Shown one piece after another: positions 44,430-54,745 of a DNA stretch of 64,000 bases (position 1 is the stretch's first letter; every line of letters starts with the position of its first letter). The position numbers and the translations under genes were made by a program. The stretch spans positions 86,526,328-86,590,327 of the forward strand of contig JAAALK010000080.1 of the NCBI GenBank assembly GCA_019279435.1, written 5' to 3'. Under the pieces are notes generated by a model that did not search any database, was not told where the DNA came from, and saw only the letters and a program-made list of their open reading frames with translations. Source of the DNA: Zizania palustris. Its lineage: Eukaryota; Streptophyta; Magnoliopsida; Poales; Poaceae.

Positions 44430-47400
44430 ATGCCTCCTAAGCGGAGCGCACCTCGCAATCCCACTCGGAGGTCCTCTCGGATCTCCGGAGAGATACCCTT
44501 CGACACAGTCGAAGTCGGAGGGTCTTCGACTATCCCTCCACCTCTAACTCCGCAAGGGGCTTCTATCCCTCGAGGATACGAAACCTCTCCACCAACCCCT
44601 TCTACACTCCGACCGCCCGGAGCCACTCTGCCACCCTCCATTCCGATTCGAACTGATCATACCAGTTCTCAAGACCCGGAAGGTCCTTCCGGAGGAGATG
44701 AAGATAGCCTTGGAGACATGGCCACTCAAATGGCCAATCTTCAAGCCGAGGTAGCGAGGTGGCGACAGGAGGCTGCGAACAGGCTTCGCCCTCAAGCCAC
44801 CCCAGCTATCCCCGAGGTGCACGAAGACGACGATCTTGATTATCCCGAAGCCCCGGAGAACGCTTCTTACGACAATGAATCTCCGTTGCATCCTGAGCTT
44901 CAGAAGGTTCGCTTCGATCCGAGGTTCAAAACTTCGAAGCTTTGCAAGTATGCCGGAGACGAAGATCCCAGTGAGTTTGCACGTTCTTATGCCCTAGCAA
45001 TCGAGGCTAGTGGCGGAGACAGAGAAACTATGGCGAAGTGCTTCCCGTTAGCCCTTCAAGGAGTGGCGTTGAGATGGTTCTGGTCTTTAAAACCAGGATC
45101 AATCACGACATGGCTACAGTTGAAGAAGAAGTTCATAAGTAACTTTCAGGGCACCTTCGTGCCCCCCATGTCGACAGGAAGCCTTTTCCAAGTGAAACAG
45201 CTCCCCGGAGAAACATTGAGGCAATACTTCAAGCGCTTCGCTCACACGAAGTCGCAAATTCGGGGGCTGTCCACATCCTCGGTGGTTGATGCGGCTCGGG
45301 AAGGCGTCAGTCATAAAGGCCTTCTGGATAAATTGCATCGGAAGAGCATCACCACAGTATCACAGTTGATGTCGTACTTCGAGGAGTATTCGAAGTCGGA
45401 AGAAGGTTGGCTTCGGAGGACTACTGCTACTTCGACAGTGTTGACAGAAGTTAAAGCAGAGGTGAAGACTCCGGTTCAGCTGCAAGAATCAGTCCCCGAA
45501 GTGCAACATGATAGAAGAAGAGGGCAAAAGCACCCTCGTTCTGAGGTCTTAAACATTGCACCCCCGCAGAAGTTTACACCAAGAGCTCCACAGTCTGCGG
45601 GGAACAAGTCCAGTGGCTGGAGGCCGCCAGGAAAAACGGCTGGCAAGGGCCAGACCCTTTTTTGCTGTATTCATGGAGAGAACCGAAGCCATGCAACTGA
45701 CACCTGCAAGGCTATTCTTACCCTTCGGGGAGAATACTTGGAGAGAACTTCGGGTCGAGGTAGTACCGACCGAAGTCCAGCAGCAGCAGTGCGCTCGGAG
45801 CCGGTCCAGGCTGTAGCGCGAATAGAAAATTTTGATGCTGCAAGGCATCCTCCGGTGGCCAATGTTATGCCACCTCCGAAGCAAGAAGAAGGGCAAGATA
45901 GAGGGAAGAGAGTAGTTCTCCCTATCTCCGGAGGAGGTACCCTCGGAAGCATGTCCAAGAGACAGCGAAGAGAGTACGTTCGAGAAGTAGGCCACATTGG
46001 GACTTCGTCATCTGCAGCTGCAATGCCGGAGTGGTCTCATGTTCCAATATCTTTCTCTGCGGAGGATGCAGCTGGTATCAAGTTCCCGCATGCAGATCCA
46101 TTGGTTATCACTGCTGATATTGCAGGGACTGAAGTCCGAAGGGTGCTAATTGACGGAGGTAGCTCGGCAGATATTATATTTGTGCAAGCCTTCGATCAGT
46201 TATGCATTTCCCGAAAGCATCTCCTCCCAGCGGCTCGTCCTCTGCAAGGCTTCGCAGGACCTCCGCTAGATGCACTTGGCCAGATAGGCCTGGAAGTAAC
46301 CTTCGGAGAAGGTTTACTAGCCCGAACTGAGGAAGTTATCTTTGATGTAGTAGATGCCCCGTACGCTTATAATGTTATCTTTGGGCGAGGCATGTTGAAT
46401 CAGTTCGGAGCTGTGGCGCATCACAATTACTTGTGCATGAAGATGCCCACACAGTTAGGAGTTCTAACAATCTTCGGAGATCAAGCCATGGCTCGGAGGG
46501 CAGAATATGGTCATGGACCTCCTCTTGATCCGAGGCAAGTAAACAATGTCCAAGATAATGGAGAAATTTTTTCAGCCTCCTCCGAAGCTTCGAAGAAGTC
46601 ATTTCCAAGACCAAGTCCCGAAGGAGAGATTGCAACGAAGGTCATTGTCAAAGATGGTAAAGAATACACTTTTCAATTTGGTAAAGATTTACCTCCCGAA
46701 GTTGCAACTTCCTTGGAAAAGGTCGTAGAAGAAAATTTGGATGTCTTCGCTTGGTCTGATGAAGATATCACCGGAGTCGATCGGGATATTATTGAGCACA
46801 GCTTGCTTGTAAACCCGAAGGCCCGGCCTGTTCGACAAGGGCTCCGGAAGATGTCCGCAGAGAGAGCTGCTCTAGCTAAGGACGAAGTTGAGAAACTGTT
46901 GAAGGCTGGGATTATCAGAGAAGTGGCCCATACAGAGTGGTTAGCCAACCCAGTCTTCGTCAGGAAGAAATCCTCCGGAAAGTGGCGCATGTGCATTGAT
47001 TTCACATCATTGAATAAAGCGTGCCCACGTGACCCCTACCCCATGCCCCGAATTGATCAACTAGTTGACTCCACTGCAGGTTCGGAGTTACTAAGCTTCC
47101 TCGACGCGTATTCCGGCTATCATCAAATATGGTTGAAGCGCGAAGATGAAATCAAGACGAGCTTTGTAACTCCTTCGGGAGTCTTCTGCTATGTAAGAAT
47201 GCCTTTCGGCCTAAGAAATGCCGGGGCTACTTTTTCAAGATTAGTTGCTAAGGCTCTAGGTCATCAACTAGGTCGCAATGTGGAGGCCTATATGGATGAT
47301 ATTGTAATAAAGAGTGCTTTAAAGCACCACCATAGCCTAGACTTAGCAGAAACATTCAATAGCCTTCGGGCATGTGGGATCCGCCTTAACCCCGAAAAAT

Positions 47401-48713
47401 GTATATTCGGAGCTAAGGCTGGAAAGTTGTTAGGGTACTTAGTTTCAAGTAGGGGAATTGAAGCTAGCCCTACTCAAATAACTGCGCTGCAGAAGATGGC
47501 TCCTCCCGAGAATGTAAAGCAAGTGCAAAAGCTGACCGGACGTCTAGCCGCACTTAGCAGGTTTTTATCAAGGTCTGCGGAGAGGAGCTTGCCAATCTTT
47601 AAAGCTTTGAAAGGGTCCGAAGATTTTGCATGGACACCGGAGTGTCAGAAAAGCTTCGAAGATATTAAAGATTATCTCAGCAATCTTGCTACACTTACGG
47701 TGCCTATTGCGGACGAAACCCTACTTCTGTATCTTGCAGCCACAGGTTCAGCAGTCAGCGCAGTCCTTGTCAGAGAAGCTGATATCAATGGGAAGTTGGT
47801 CCAAAATCCTGTCTATTTTGTATCCGAAGCATTGTCAGGAGCGAAGACAAGATACTCCGAACTTGAGAAGTTCGTTTATGCTCTGATAATGGCTTCGAGG
47901 AAGCTAAGACATTATTTTTTGGCTCATAATGTAATTGTACCAACTTCGTATCCTTTAGGAGATATGCTCCGAAGCAAAGATTCCACTGGAAGAATTGGAA
48001 AGTGGGCAGTAGAACTAGCACCCTTCGGCATATCTTTCCTGGCAAGGACAGCTATCAAATCCCAAGTCCTAGCAGACTTCGTAGCAGAGTGGACTCCACC
48101 TGCGAAGTTGACTCCGGAGAAATCAGATGACGGAGTATGGACTATTTACTCCGATGGGGCTTTCCAAGCATCCGGAGCAGGTATTGGGGCAGTATTAATT
48201 TCTCCGTCAGGTCAAAGAGCAATGTACTCCGCAAGACTCAACTTTAAGTCTACCAATAATATAGCGGAGTACGAAGGAATATTATTGGGACTCCGGAAAG
48301 CACGTGCTCTAGGGGCTACAAGGATAATTATAAAAACAGATTCTCAGATAGTAGCAGGGCACGTAGATAAGAGTTTTCAAGTCAGACATCCACAGCTTGC
48401 AAAGTACTTGGAAGAAATTCGCAAGATCGAAGCACATTTCAAGGGTATTTCCATTCGGAGTATACCAAGAGCTGAAAACGTGCAAGCGGACATTTTAGCG
48501 AAGGCTGCTGCCGGAGCTGTGGATGTGCATGACGAAGCTTTCTATGAGGAGCTCAATATACCTTCGGTGCCACAAGTTGCTTCTGCAGAGATTCTCTGCA
48601 TTCCTAGTGCAGATTGGAAAGATTCAATCATAGAACTCTTGCAAGGAGGAACGAATTTGCCCGAAGAGCCCCAATTGTCAAGGTTAAGCTCAGAGCAAGA
48701 AACTATCAGTTAA
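44430..48713 (+). CDS. T3 polyprotein: gag, protease, RT, RNase H, archaeal-type RNase H
   Basis: 1,427 residues from ATG 44430, 62 bases inside the LTR. Residues ~1-95: basic, Pro/Ser-rich start. ~175-290: capsid helices (FPLALQGVALRWFWSL, LRQYFKRFAHTK). 412-426: a zinc-knuckle-like CCIHGENRSHATDTC. 575-577: protease active site in VLIDGGSSADIIF. ~815-1000: RT with WRMCIDFTSLNKACP, SFLDAYSGYHQ and YMDD at 954-957. ~1055-1230: RNase H. ~1236-1360: the second, archaeal-type RNase H (YSDGAFQASGAG, NIAEYEG, IIKTDSQ, NVQADILAKA), the Tat hallmark. The frame then leaves homology after QLSRL and ends at 48713: compared with T0 one base is missing near 48684-48688, separating integrase. It makes particle and cDNA enzymes in the cytoplasm. 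All catalytic residues I can check are present. Confidence 0.96.
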   Translation: MPPKRSAPRNPTRRSSRISGEIPFDTVEVGGSSTIPPPLTPQGASIPRGYETSPPTPSTLRPPGATLPPSIPIRTDHTSSQDPEGPSGGDEDSLGDMATQMANLQAEVARWRQEAANRLRPQATPAIPEVHEDDDLDYPEAPENASYDNESPLHPELQKVRFDPRFKTSKLCKYAGDEDPSEFARSYALAIEASGGDRETMAKCFPLALQGVALRWFWSLKPGSITTWLQLKKKFISNFQGTFVPPMSTGSLFQVKQLPGETLRQYFKRFAHTKSQIRGLSTSSVVDAAREGVSHKGLLDKLHRKSITTVSQLMSYFEEYSKSEEGWLRRTTATSTVLTEVKAEVKTPVQLQESVPEVQHDRRRGQKHPRSEVLNIAPPQKFTPRAPQSAGNKSSGWRPPGKTAGKGQTLFCCIHGENRSHATDTCKAILTLRGEYLERTSGRGSTDRSPAAAVRSEPVQAVARIENFDAARHPPVANVMPPPKQEEGQDRGKRVVLPISGGGTLGSMSKRQRREYVREVGHIGTSSSAAAMPEWSHVPISFSAEDAAGIKFPHADPLVITADIAGTEVRRVLIDGGSSADIIFVQAFDQLCISRKHLLPAARPLQGFAGPPLDALGQIGLEVTFGEGLLARTEEVIFDVVDAPYAYNVIFGRGMLNQFGAVAHHNYLCMKMPTQLGVLTIFGDQAMARRAEYGHGPPLDPRQVNNVQDNGEIFSASSEASKKSFPRPSPEGEIATKVIVKDGKEYTFQFGKDLPPEVATSLEKVVEENLDVFAWSDEDITGVDRDIIEHSLLVNPKARPVRQGLRKMSAERAALAKDEVEKLLKAGIIREVAHTEWLANPVFVRKKSSGKWRMCIDFTSLNKACPRDPYPMPRIDQLVDSTAGSELLSFLDAYSGYHQIWLKREDEIKTSFVTPSGVFCYVRMPFGLRNAGATFSRLVAKALGHQLGRNVEAYMDDIVIKSALKHHHSLDLAETFNSLRACGIRLNPEKCIFGAKAGKLLGYLVSSRGIEASPTQITALQKMAPPENVKQVQKLTGRLAALSRFLSRSAERSLPIFKALKGSEDFAWTPECQKSFEDIKDYLSNLATLTVPIADETLLLYLAATGSAVSAVLVREADINGKLVQNPVYFVSEALSGAKTRYSELEKFVYALIMASRKLRHYFLAHNVIVPTSYPLGDMLRSKDSTGRIGKWAVELAPFGISFLARTAIKSQVLADFVAEWTPPAKLTPEKSDDGVWTIYSDGAFQASGAGIGAVLISPSGQRAMYSARLNFKSTNNIAEYEGILLGLRKARALGATRIIIKTDSQIVAGHVDKSFQVRHPQLAKYLEEIRKIEAHFKGISIRSIPRAENVQADILAKAAAGAVDVHDEAFYEELNIPSVPQVASAEILCIPSADWKDSIIELLQGGTNLPEEPQLSRLSSEQETIS

Positions 48714-49825
48714 TCAACGGTATATTATACAAGGCCGGAGTATGTTCCCCTCTACTCCGATGTATATCTCAAGCCGAAGGCCAAGAAATTCTCCGAGAAA
48801 TTCACGAAGGCCTTTGTGGAAGTCATTTAGCCCCTAGAGCTCTGGCAGGAAAAACACTTCGCCAGGGGCTTTATTGGCCCACAATAACAGCTGATGCGGA
48901 GAGCTTGGTCCGCACTTGTCAAGGATGCCAGTGGATGGGTCGACGGAGTCATCGCCCACCAACAGCTCTTCAAGTCATTGCCCCGGTATGGCCTATGGCC
49001 AGATGGGGTATGGATCTAATTGGTCCCTTTCCGTTAGCAAAGGGAAATCTGAAGTTCGCAGTGGTAGCTATTGAATATTTTTCTAAGTGGGTCGAAGCAG
49101 AGCCCTTAACAGCTATCACTTCGAATAATGTACAAAAATTCTTCTGGAAAAACATTATTTGTCGGTTCGGAGTGCCTAGATATCTCACAGTTGATAATGG
49201 AACACAGTTCGACGCAGAACCCTTCAGGAAGTTTTGCGAAGACCTAGGCATTCAACTATGTTTTGCTGCAGTGAGACATCCTCAGTCAAATGGAGCCGTT
49301 GAACGAGCCAATGGAAATATTTTATCAGGGCTAAATCGAAGAATAGTAGGACTATCAAAGGGACTGTGGACCGAAGAACTTCCGAAGATTTTGTGGTCCA
49401 TTCGGACTACACAAACAAGGTCCACAGGTTTTACTCCGTTCAGACTGCTATTCGGAGATGAAGCTATGACTCCAACGGAGCTCAAAGGAGGATCTTTTCG
49501 CAGCACCGAACCAGACATCGAAGAGGAAAGACAAGCTTCGTTAGATCTGTCAGAAGAGACAAGACTTCGAGCTGTAGCTAATTTATCAAAGTATCATCAG
49601 CAGACGAAGACTTGGTATGACCCGAAGGTTAAGCTCAGCGAGTTAAGGCCGGGTCATCTTGTTCCACGAAGCATCATAGCACCAGGGAAGCTAGGCAATA
49701 AATGGGAAGGTCCATATCTAATCATCCGCTCGGGGCGCCCTGGTTCATTTAAATTAGCTAATTTAGAAGGTGAAGAGTTAGCACACACTTGGCATGCGGA
49801 GCACCTAAAGCGATACTTCGCATAA
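48686..49825 (+). CDS. T3 integrase, shifted by one base from the polyprotein
   Basis: Integrase of the same polyprotein in the -1 frame. The frame is open from 48614, but homology to T0 begins at about 48686 (KLRARNYQLINGILYKAG), so the earlier codons are an out-of-frame shadow and the ATG at 48614 is not a credible start. Zinc module: IHEGLCGSH, then CQGCQ. Core: WGMDLIGPFP (first Asp), TVDNGTQF (second Asp), HPQSNGAVERANG (Glu). C-terminal GPY motif (WEGPYLIIRSGRPGSFKLANL) and end at TAA 49823-49825; no chromodomain. 44430-49825 is 5,396 bases, one short of a multiple of three, consistent with a single lost base. The context is not a classical slippery heptamer, so mutation or assembly error is likelier than programmed frameshifting. 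Confidence 0.93.
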   Translation, partial: KLRARNYQLINGILYKAGVCSPLLRCISQAEGQEILREIHEGLCGSHLAPRALAGKTLRQGLYWPTITADAESLVRTCQGCQWMGRRSHRPPTALQVIAPVWPMARWGMDLIGPFPLAKGNLKFAVVAIEYFSKWVEAEPLTAITSNNVQKFFWKNIICRFGVPRYLTVDNGTQFDAEPFRKFCEDLGIQLCFAAVRHPQSNGAVERANGNILSGLNRRIVGLSKGLWTEELPKILWSIRTTQTRSTGFTPFRLLFGDEAMTPTELKGGSFRSTEPDIEEERQASLDLSEETRLRAVANLSKYHQQTKTWYDPKVKLSELRPGHLVPRSIIAPGKLGNKWEGPYLIIRSGRPGSFKLANLEGEELAHTWHAEHLKRYFA

Positions 49826-50094
49826 GGGCTCCTTGTAATTCGCTTGTAATCACCTCTAAATTAATAAAGCGTACATCCTGTAGCGTGCCTTCCCCTTGAC
49901 GCTCCTAGTCTCCCGAGCGGACGCGCTGGGACAGAAGTCGTTCGAGAGGGAAGTGTATTAAGCAGGGCTGTATTTCCGGACTTCGAACCCTTAAAGTCGA
50001 AGCCTCCGGTGTGGTGGCTGAAATCCATCCGGAGCCCAAGCTGATACCTTGTAGGCATCCGTAAAAGAGCCAATACCACATTCTACGGAGTCCA
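49826..50094. other. T3 sense 3' region before repeats
   Basis: Short segment with AATTAATAAAGCG at 49859-49871, a possible polyadenylation-like signal for the sense RNA, then sequence grading into the repeats. No gene. Confidence 0.4.
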
Positions 50095-50510
50095 AGCTTC
50101 GGCTGGTAGACTTCCGTAAAAAGAGCCGAAGGTGGCCAAAATCTGCGGAGTCCAAGCTGCAGCTTGTCAGACTTCCGTAAAAAGAGCCGAAGGTGGCCAA
50201 ATTCTGCGAAGTCCAAGCTCCGGCTGGTAGACTTCTGCAAAAAAGAGCCCAAGTGGCCAATTTCTGCGAAGTCCAAGCTCCGGCTGGTAGACTTCTGCAA
50301 AAAAAGCCGAAGGTGGCTACAATTTCTACGAAGTCCAAGCTCCGGCTGGTAGACTTCTGCAAAAAATAGCCGAAGGTGGCTACAAATTCTGCGAAGTCCA
50401 AGCTCCGGATGGTAGACTTCTGCAAAAAATAGCCGAAGGTGGCTACAAATTCTGCGAAGTCCAAGCTCCGGCTGGTAGACTTCTGCAAAAAATAGCCGAA
50501 GGTGGCTAAA
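50095..50510. repeat. T3 tandem repeat, ~61 bp period
   Basis: About seven units of 60-62 bp built around GAAGTCCAAGCTCCGGCTGG and TAGACTTCTGCAAAAAA, with GCCGAAGGTGGC between. Copies at the right end are most alike. It lies between the convergent stop codons of integrase (49825) and the antisense gene (50876). It is related in sequence to the 116 bp repeat of T0. Long minus-strand frames here simply follow the repeat. Confidence 0.92.
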
Positions 50511-50875
50511 GTAAAACAGCATTTAAGCCATGAGCTTCGAATGTTTGTTCTTATAAGTCCAAAGTGACAAAATTTTTGAAGACACTAAAGTGTCATCGAA
50601 GTTATCTTAATTGATTTCTTCCATAAAGCAAACAAAGGTACGAAGTTACCATTCTTCTGACTACAAAGGTCGAAGATATTTCATAAGATTTCAAAAGATC
50701 TTTAAATGACAGAGGGGCTCCGAACCCCCACAAAATTGTACTCCAAAGTTTTTCTTTGCGCATAACCATCTTTGAATACAGTTCGAAGTTGCTTATACCC
50801 AAAGAGGGGCTAATAAATATGGAGACAATTTTAAATCGGCATTCATTATTGAAACAAATGTGTTTACAGATTACA
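50511..50875. other. T3 spacer between repeats and antisense gene
   Basis: 365 bases without gene; would be 3' untranslated sequence of the antisense transcript. AT-rich, with no matching protein frame. Confidence 0.5.
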
Positions 50876-53800
50876 TTATGAAAAATTGGTATCTATACCA
50901 AGAAGGAATCGGAGACCTCTTCGGTCCCGAGAGCTAGGGGTGGAACGACTAGTTCCAACATCGGAAGTTCTAAGAACTTTACGTTTAACTCTCTTTCTCC
51001 CCTTCGAAGATCTAAAATCCTTCTGTTCTTGTTGAAGTTCAGCCCAAGTTCGAAGCCGCTCGGGGCTTCTCTCCCAGCTTCTAAGATCTTCAGATCTTTT
51101 ATTTTGGGCTTCACCTTCGTCTTCGGACCAATTAGTGTCTTCGGAAGACGAGGTGTTTGCGTCGATCTCTTTATCTTCCTCTTTAATATAAGACAATACG
51201 TCTTTGATTACTTCGGGCGCAATAACGCCGGAGTCATCTCGAGGAATAAGGAATCGAGGACGCTTATAACTCTTTAGAAGTTCGAACGTGTTCCACAGTG
51301 AGCGAAGTTCGCTGTTAAGCTCTAACACTTCGATATCTTCCATAAGAGGCAAAGCCTAAAATATGACAAACAAGATTTTCATTGATAAATATTTACAAGC
51401 ATCAACTTTACATAATCAAAAAATCCTAAATAATCCTAAACCTGCGGATTTGGAGGAGGCTGACTGCTCGAAGCTTGATTCCGAACTTGCTTTTGGCGTT
51501 GGCCTTCATCAATCCAAGCCTTGATCGCAGATCGACCTTCGGCTCTCCACGAAGTTTGGAAGGCTCGCCAAGCAGCAGCTACACCTTCGGAAGGTTTTAG
51601 AAGTCGGTCGTCGTCGAAGATGATAGAGCCCTCTGCGCTCGGAGTGATTGTTCGGCCCAAATCCTCGTAGTAGCGAAGTATTCCAAGGGCAGACACTTGT
51701 CCGGAGAGTTCTCCATAACGTATGCCTGCCGTCTTCATTTGCTTCGCTGCTCCTTGAATTCTCTTTAGCCGGCGCAGTAGAGTTACATTGTCATCCGAAG
51801 GTAGTGATCCAGTAGTACCGAAGTACTCCAAGACACTTAACATCTGTTCGATGACCTCCGAAGCCACCTTCTCAGACTTAATCTTTTCTTCGATAAGCAT
51901 ATCCTTGGCCGAAGTCGTTTCAGCTAAAACTCCGGAGATTCTAGCGTTCTCCGTAGCCAAAGCATTCTTTTGAGTTAGGAGCTGGCCAGCCTCTTCTTGC
52001 AGCCTTACAAGTGCGGAGTCCTTTGCAGCATCCTCCGTCCGCAGTCTTTCAATCTCTGCCCGAAGCACAATTCTTTCTGCTTCGAGCTCCTTCTTAGCAG
52101 CCTCCAAGCTTTGCCTAGCCCTTCGCTCTGCTAGGATTACATTGTCCATTTGAGCTACTCGACCTTCGGAGAAGTTAAAATTTCTTTGAAGAGTTTCGTT
52201 CTCTTCTCGAAGTTGAGCAATTTCGTTTTCGTTCGATAAAGCTGCAGCGCGGGCTAAGACTGCTTGCTAAAAAAAAAGAAAAAAAATGAAATAAGAAATT
52301 ATTCATATGTAATTTGCTATTTGGTTCGAAGATGCTTTATACCTGATAAGCTGCTCTTTCCACAGCAAGATTAAGCTCCGAACCCTTCACTCTGCTTAAG
52401 CGGGCTACCAGTTCAGTTTCCCCGACTTGGCGACTGGCTTCACCCAAAGGTTTAACCAAAGTCCCAAGCCCGGTTTTCTCCTCCAAAAAAGGAGTTATGA
52501 GAGGAAGCAGTTTTGAAGCTTTCTGGTCAGCCCTGCTTAGCGAAGGTCCAGAGGGCTCTTCCGAGGCTCTTGGAACTTCTGAAGATGGCCTCCCCTCAGT
52601 CGATTCACTTTCATCTGTTGACTCAGATGAAGTCGATCCTTGAGCAGGGAGAGGCTCGATGTGTCTTTTTCCTCTTCCAGGCCCCGGTAGAGCAACTCCC
52701 GGTTGCGGCCCTGAAGTTGTCGAAGGTCTTTGAATTGTATCTTCGAGGGATACTTCGACAACAGGAGGCTCTGAAAAAACAAAAATATTACACATTGTAT
52801 AATTTTGCAAAAATTGATAAGAATTATGCAAAATTTACCTTCGACATTCTCTGGAATATCGAGCACCGGACTGATCGGAGGATCAAAAGTGTAGTCCTCA
52901 TCCGAATCAGCCGTTAAATCTTGGACTGCAGGAGCATCGTCCTGAAGAGCCCTCGTTACTTCTTCGAGAATCGAAGCCATAGTGACTTCGACTCCCCCTT
53001 CATCCACTAAAACTCCGGCCTGAGTTGTGTCTTCTTGAACTACCGAAGTCATTGGTTGATCAACATTATCTCCAGACTCCGGTATGTTCGCAGGCACTTC
53101 GGCCTCATTTACACCCATAGGGGCTTCGAATTGTTCTTCCTGGGTATCCGGAGCTCTTACTTCTTCGATGTTGGCTTGAGGCTCCGGAATACCTGCAGTA
53201 TCTTCAATATGAATACTTCGTTGAGCCGCATCTTCGTCAATTAATCTTACTAATAAAATACCTTCGTCTTCTTTAGAGCTAGAAGCCGAAGCTCTTGAGC
53301 TTGAAGGTGCGAGGTTTTTCGGCTTCCGAGCCACCTTCTTCGTCGGAGTCTTTGCGGAGCTGGAAGCTCCGGCTTCAGCTACTCTTTTCTTGGGGCCTTT
53401 CTCCTGAGGCACCCAATCCATCAGAGGGGGTGGAGTCAACTCCAGCATTCCCCATACTCTGTTAAAACGCTCCCAACTTCCGACTAATTTGATTCGCCAT
53501 TCTTTTTCTGACGGAGTCGGAGCACCCAAAATCTTCTCCGAAGCCCTTACAATTTGCTCTGAAGTAATAGGGGCTGAAGAAGCTAAAAAATAATTCAAGT
53601 TAATCTTTCTTCGAAGTAAATATGTACTATGCATGTTGGTTTCGAAGTTACCTGCAGGGCTCGAAGTATAGCTTATTTTGCGAAGACCGCCTTCCGAGTC
53701 ATCCTCGAAGGCGATAGGCCAGTTGGCCATTAGCGGAGGAATTTGAAGTCCGATGAACTCTTCGGCTAAGTCCCGCATGCTCAACCTTTTGCTGATTTTC

Positions 53801-54596
53801 TGAAGCAAGTTGAGGCGAGCTTCGAGTTGGCCTTCGTCGGGTTGCACTAAGGCTTCCTTCCGGAACTGAATTTCCTTGAGGGGACCGGCCAGAGGATTAC
53901 CCACTCCAACTTCGGCATAAAACCACCTTAGAACCCAATCGGTGTACCATCTAGCATTGATGGCCTTAGCGGGGAATTGCAGGGCATATTCATCACGAAG
54001 CCTAAAATTGATGCTTCCGAAGGAAACTACCACTTTCTCACCTCCGGAGCCTACGAAGGTCTTTGGCTGACAAGTCGCTCTATGCAGCGCAGCAAAGATT
54101 TCAGCCCTCCCCTCACAACCTTCGGCTCTCAGTGCCCATTCGAAGATAGCTAGCCTGGCTACAGCATTCGGAGACAGCTGGGGGAGGGTTACGTGAAACA
54201 AGTCAAGTACTTCGGCTAAAAAATCCACAGCCGGGAGGCCCAAGCCCGCTTCGAAAAAAGCTTCGAACACTACAACTTCTCCGGGTCTCGGTGATGGAAT
54301 TGATTCTTTGCCCGGCTTCCGAATCATAACTCCATTACTAATATTTCCCCTGCTGTGATTGCCAAAGATTCTTTCTTGCAGGTAGACCGCCCCAACTCAA
54401 AAGATTGATCCAAGTACTTGGTCGAGGGTGGGCACAGACCTTGGACATCGGGGATTTGAGGATTTTTTCCCTTTGCCGCCATGGAAGTTGTCGCCTGCAT
54501 CGAAGACGTCGCCGCCATTGTTGTCGCTGCCGCCGCCGCAGCCGCTTGTTGACGAGCCAAGGTCGAAGGAGGTGCAGAGCCTTTGGTTTTCGCCAT
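50876..54596 (-). CDS. T3 antisense gene: Transposase_28-like, coiled-coil protein, five exons
   Basis: Minus-strand gene convergent to pol. Exons as read: 54596-53652, 53582-52839, 52770-52343, 52266-51442, 51355-50876, with GT-AG introns of 69, 68, 76 and 86 bases (phases 1, 1, 0, 0). Each junction joins open frames. The sum is 3,422 bases, one short of 1,141 codons. The missing base is near 54325, where the T2 copy shows an aligned Trp codon and T3 has TGA. Residues ~1-90: Ala/Thr-rich. ~100-250: PF04195-like block (GEVVVFEAFFEAGLGLP, LPQLSPNAVARL). ~330-700: acidic, Pro/Ser-rich with basic KKVARK and GKRH patches. ~706-980: coiled coil. The end is RGLRFLLGIDTNFS. Maize Grande elements carry an antisense gene (gene 23) in the same place reported to encode a nuclear protein; role unknown. 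Confidence 0.88.
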
Positions 54597-54737
54597 CGCA
54601 ATTGCTGGATTGATCTGAGAAAGTGGGGACTAGGACTCTAGAACTCGAAAGCTAGGGCTCAAAAACTCAAAGGGCTCAAAAGGCTTTTGACTGGGAGCAA
54701 GCAGTGAAAAGGTAATCGAGTAAGTTCTGGAGTTCTT

Positions 54738-54745
54738 TATTTATA
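54738..54745 (-). promoter_or_regulatory. TATA box of T3 antisense gene
   Basis: TATAAATA on the minus strand (in GACTATAAATAAAG), 142-149 bases upstream of the ATG at 54596 and about 330 bases inside the 3' LTR. Spacing allows a short leader of about 115 bases. The T2 copy has the same octamer at a similar distance. Confidence 0.7.

Noticed and set aside
48614..48685. ATG at 48614 as a separate start for integrase
   Set aside because: The first ~24 codons are out-of-frame translation of the polyprotein linker; homology to T0 integrase begins only at 48686.
50095..50510. Regular ~61 bp repeats as a possible CRISPR array
   Set aside because: Units are contiguous tandem copies without unique spacers, in a eukaryotic retrotransposon.
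49905..50522. Long minus-strand open frame (205 codons) with repeated SLDFAE-type blocks
   Set aside because: It exactly follows the 61 bp tandem repeat; the repeat unit happens to lack stops in two minus-strand frames. No domain and no counterpart in T0 or T2.
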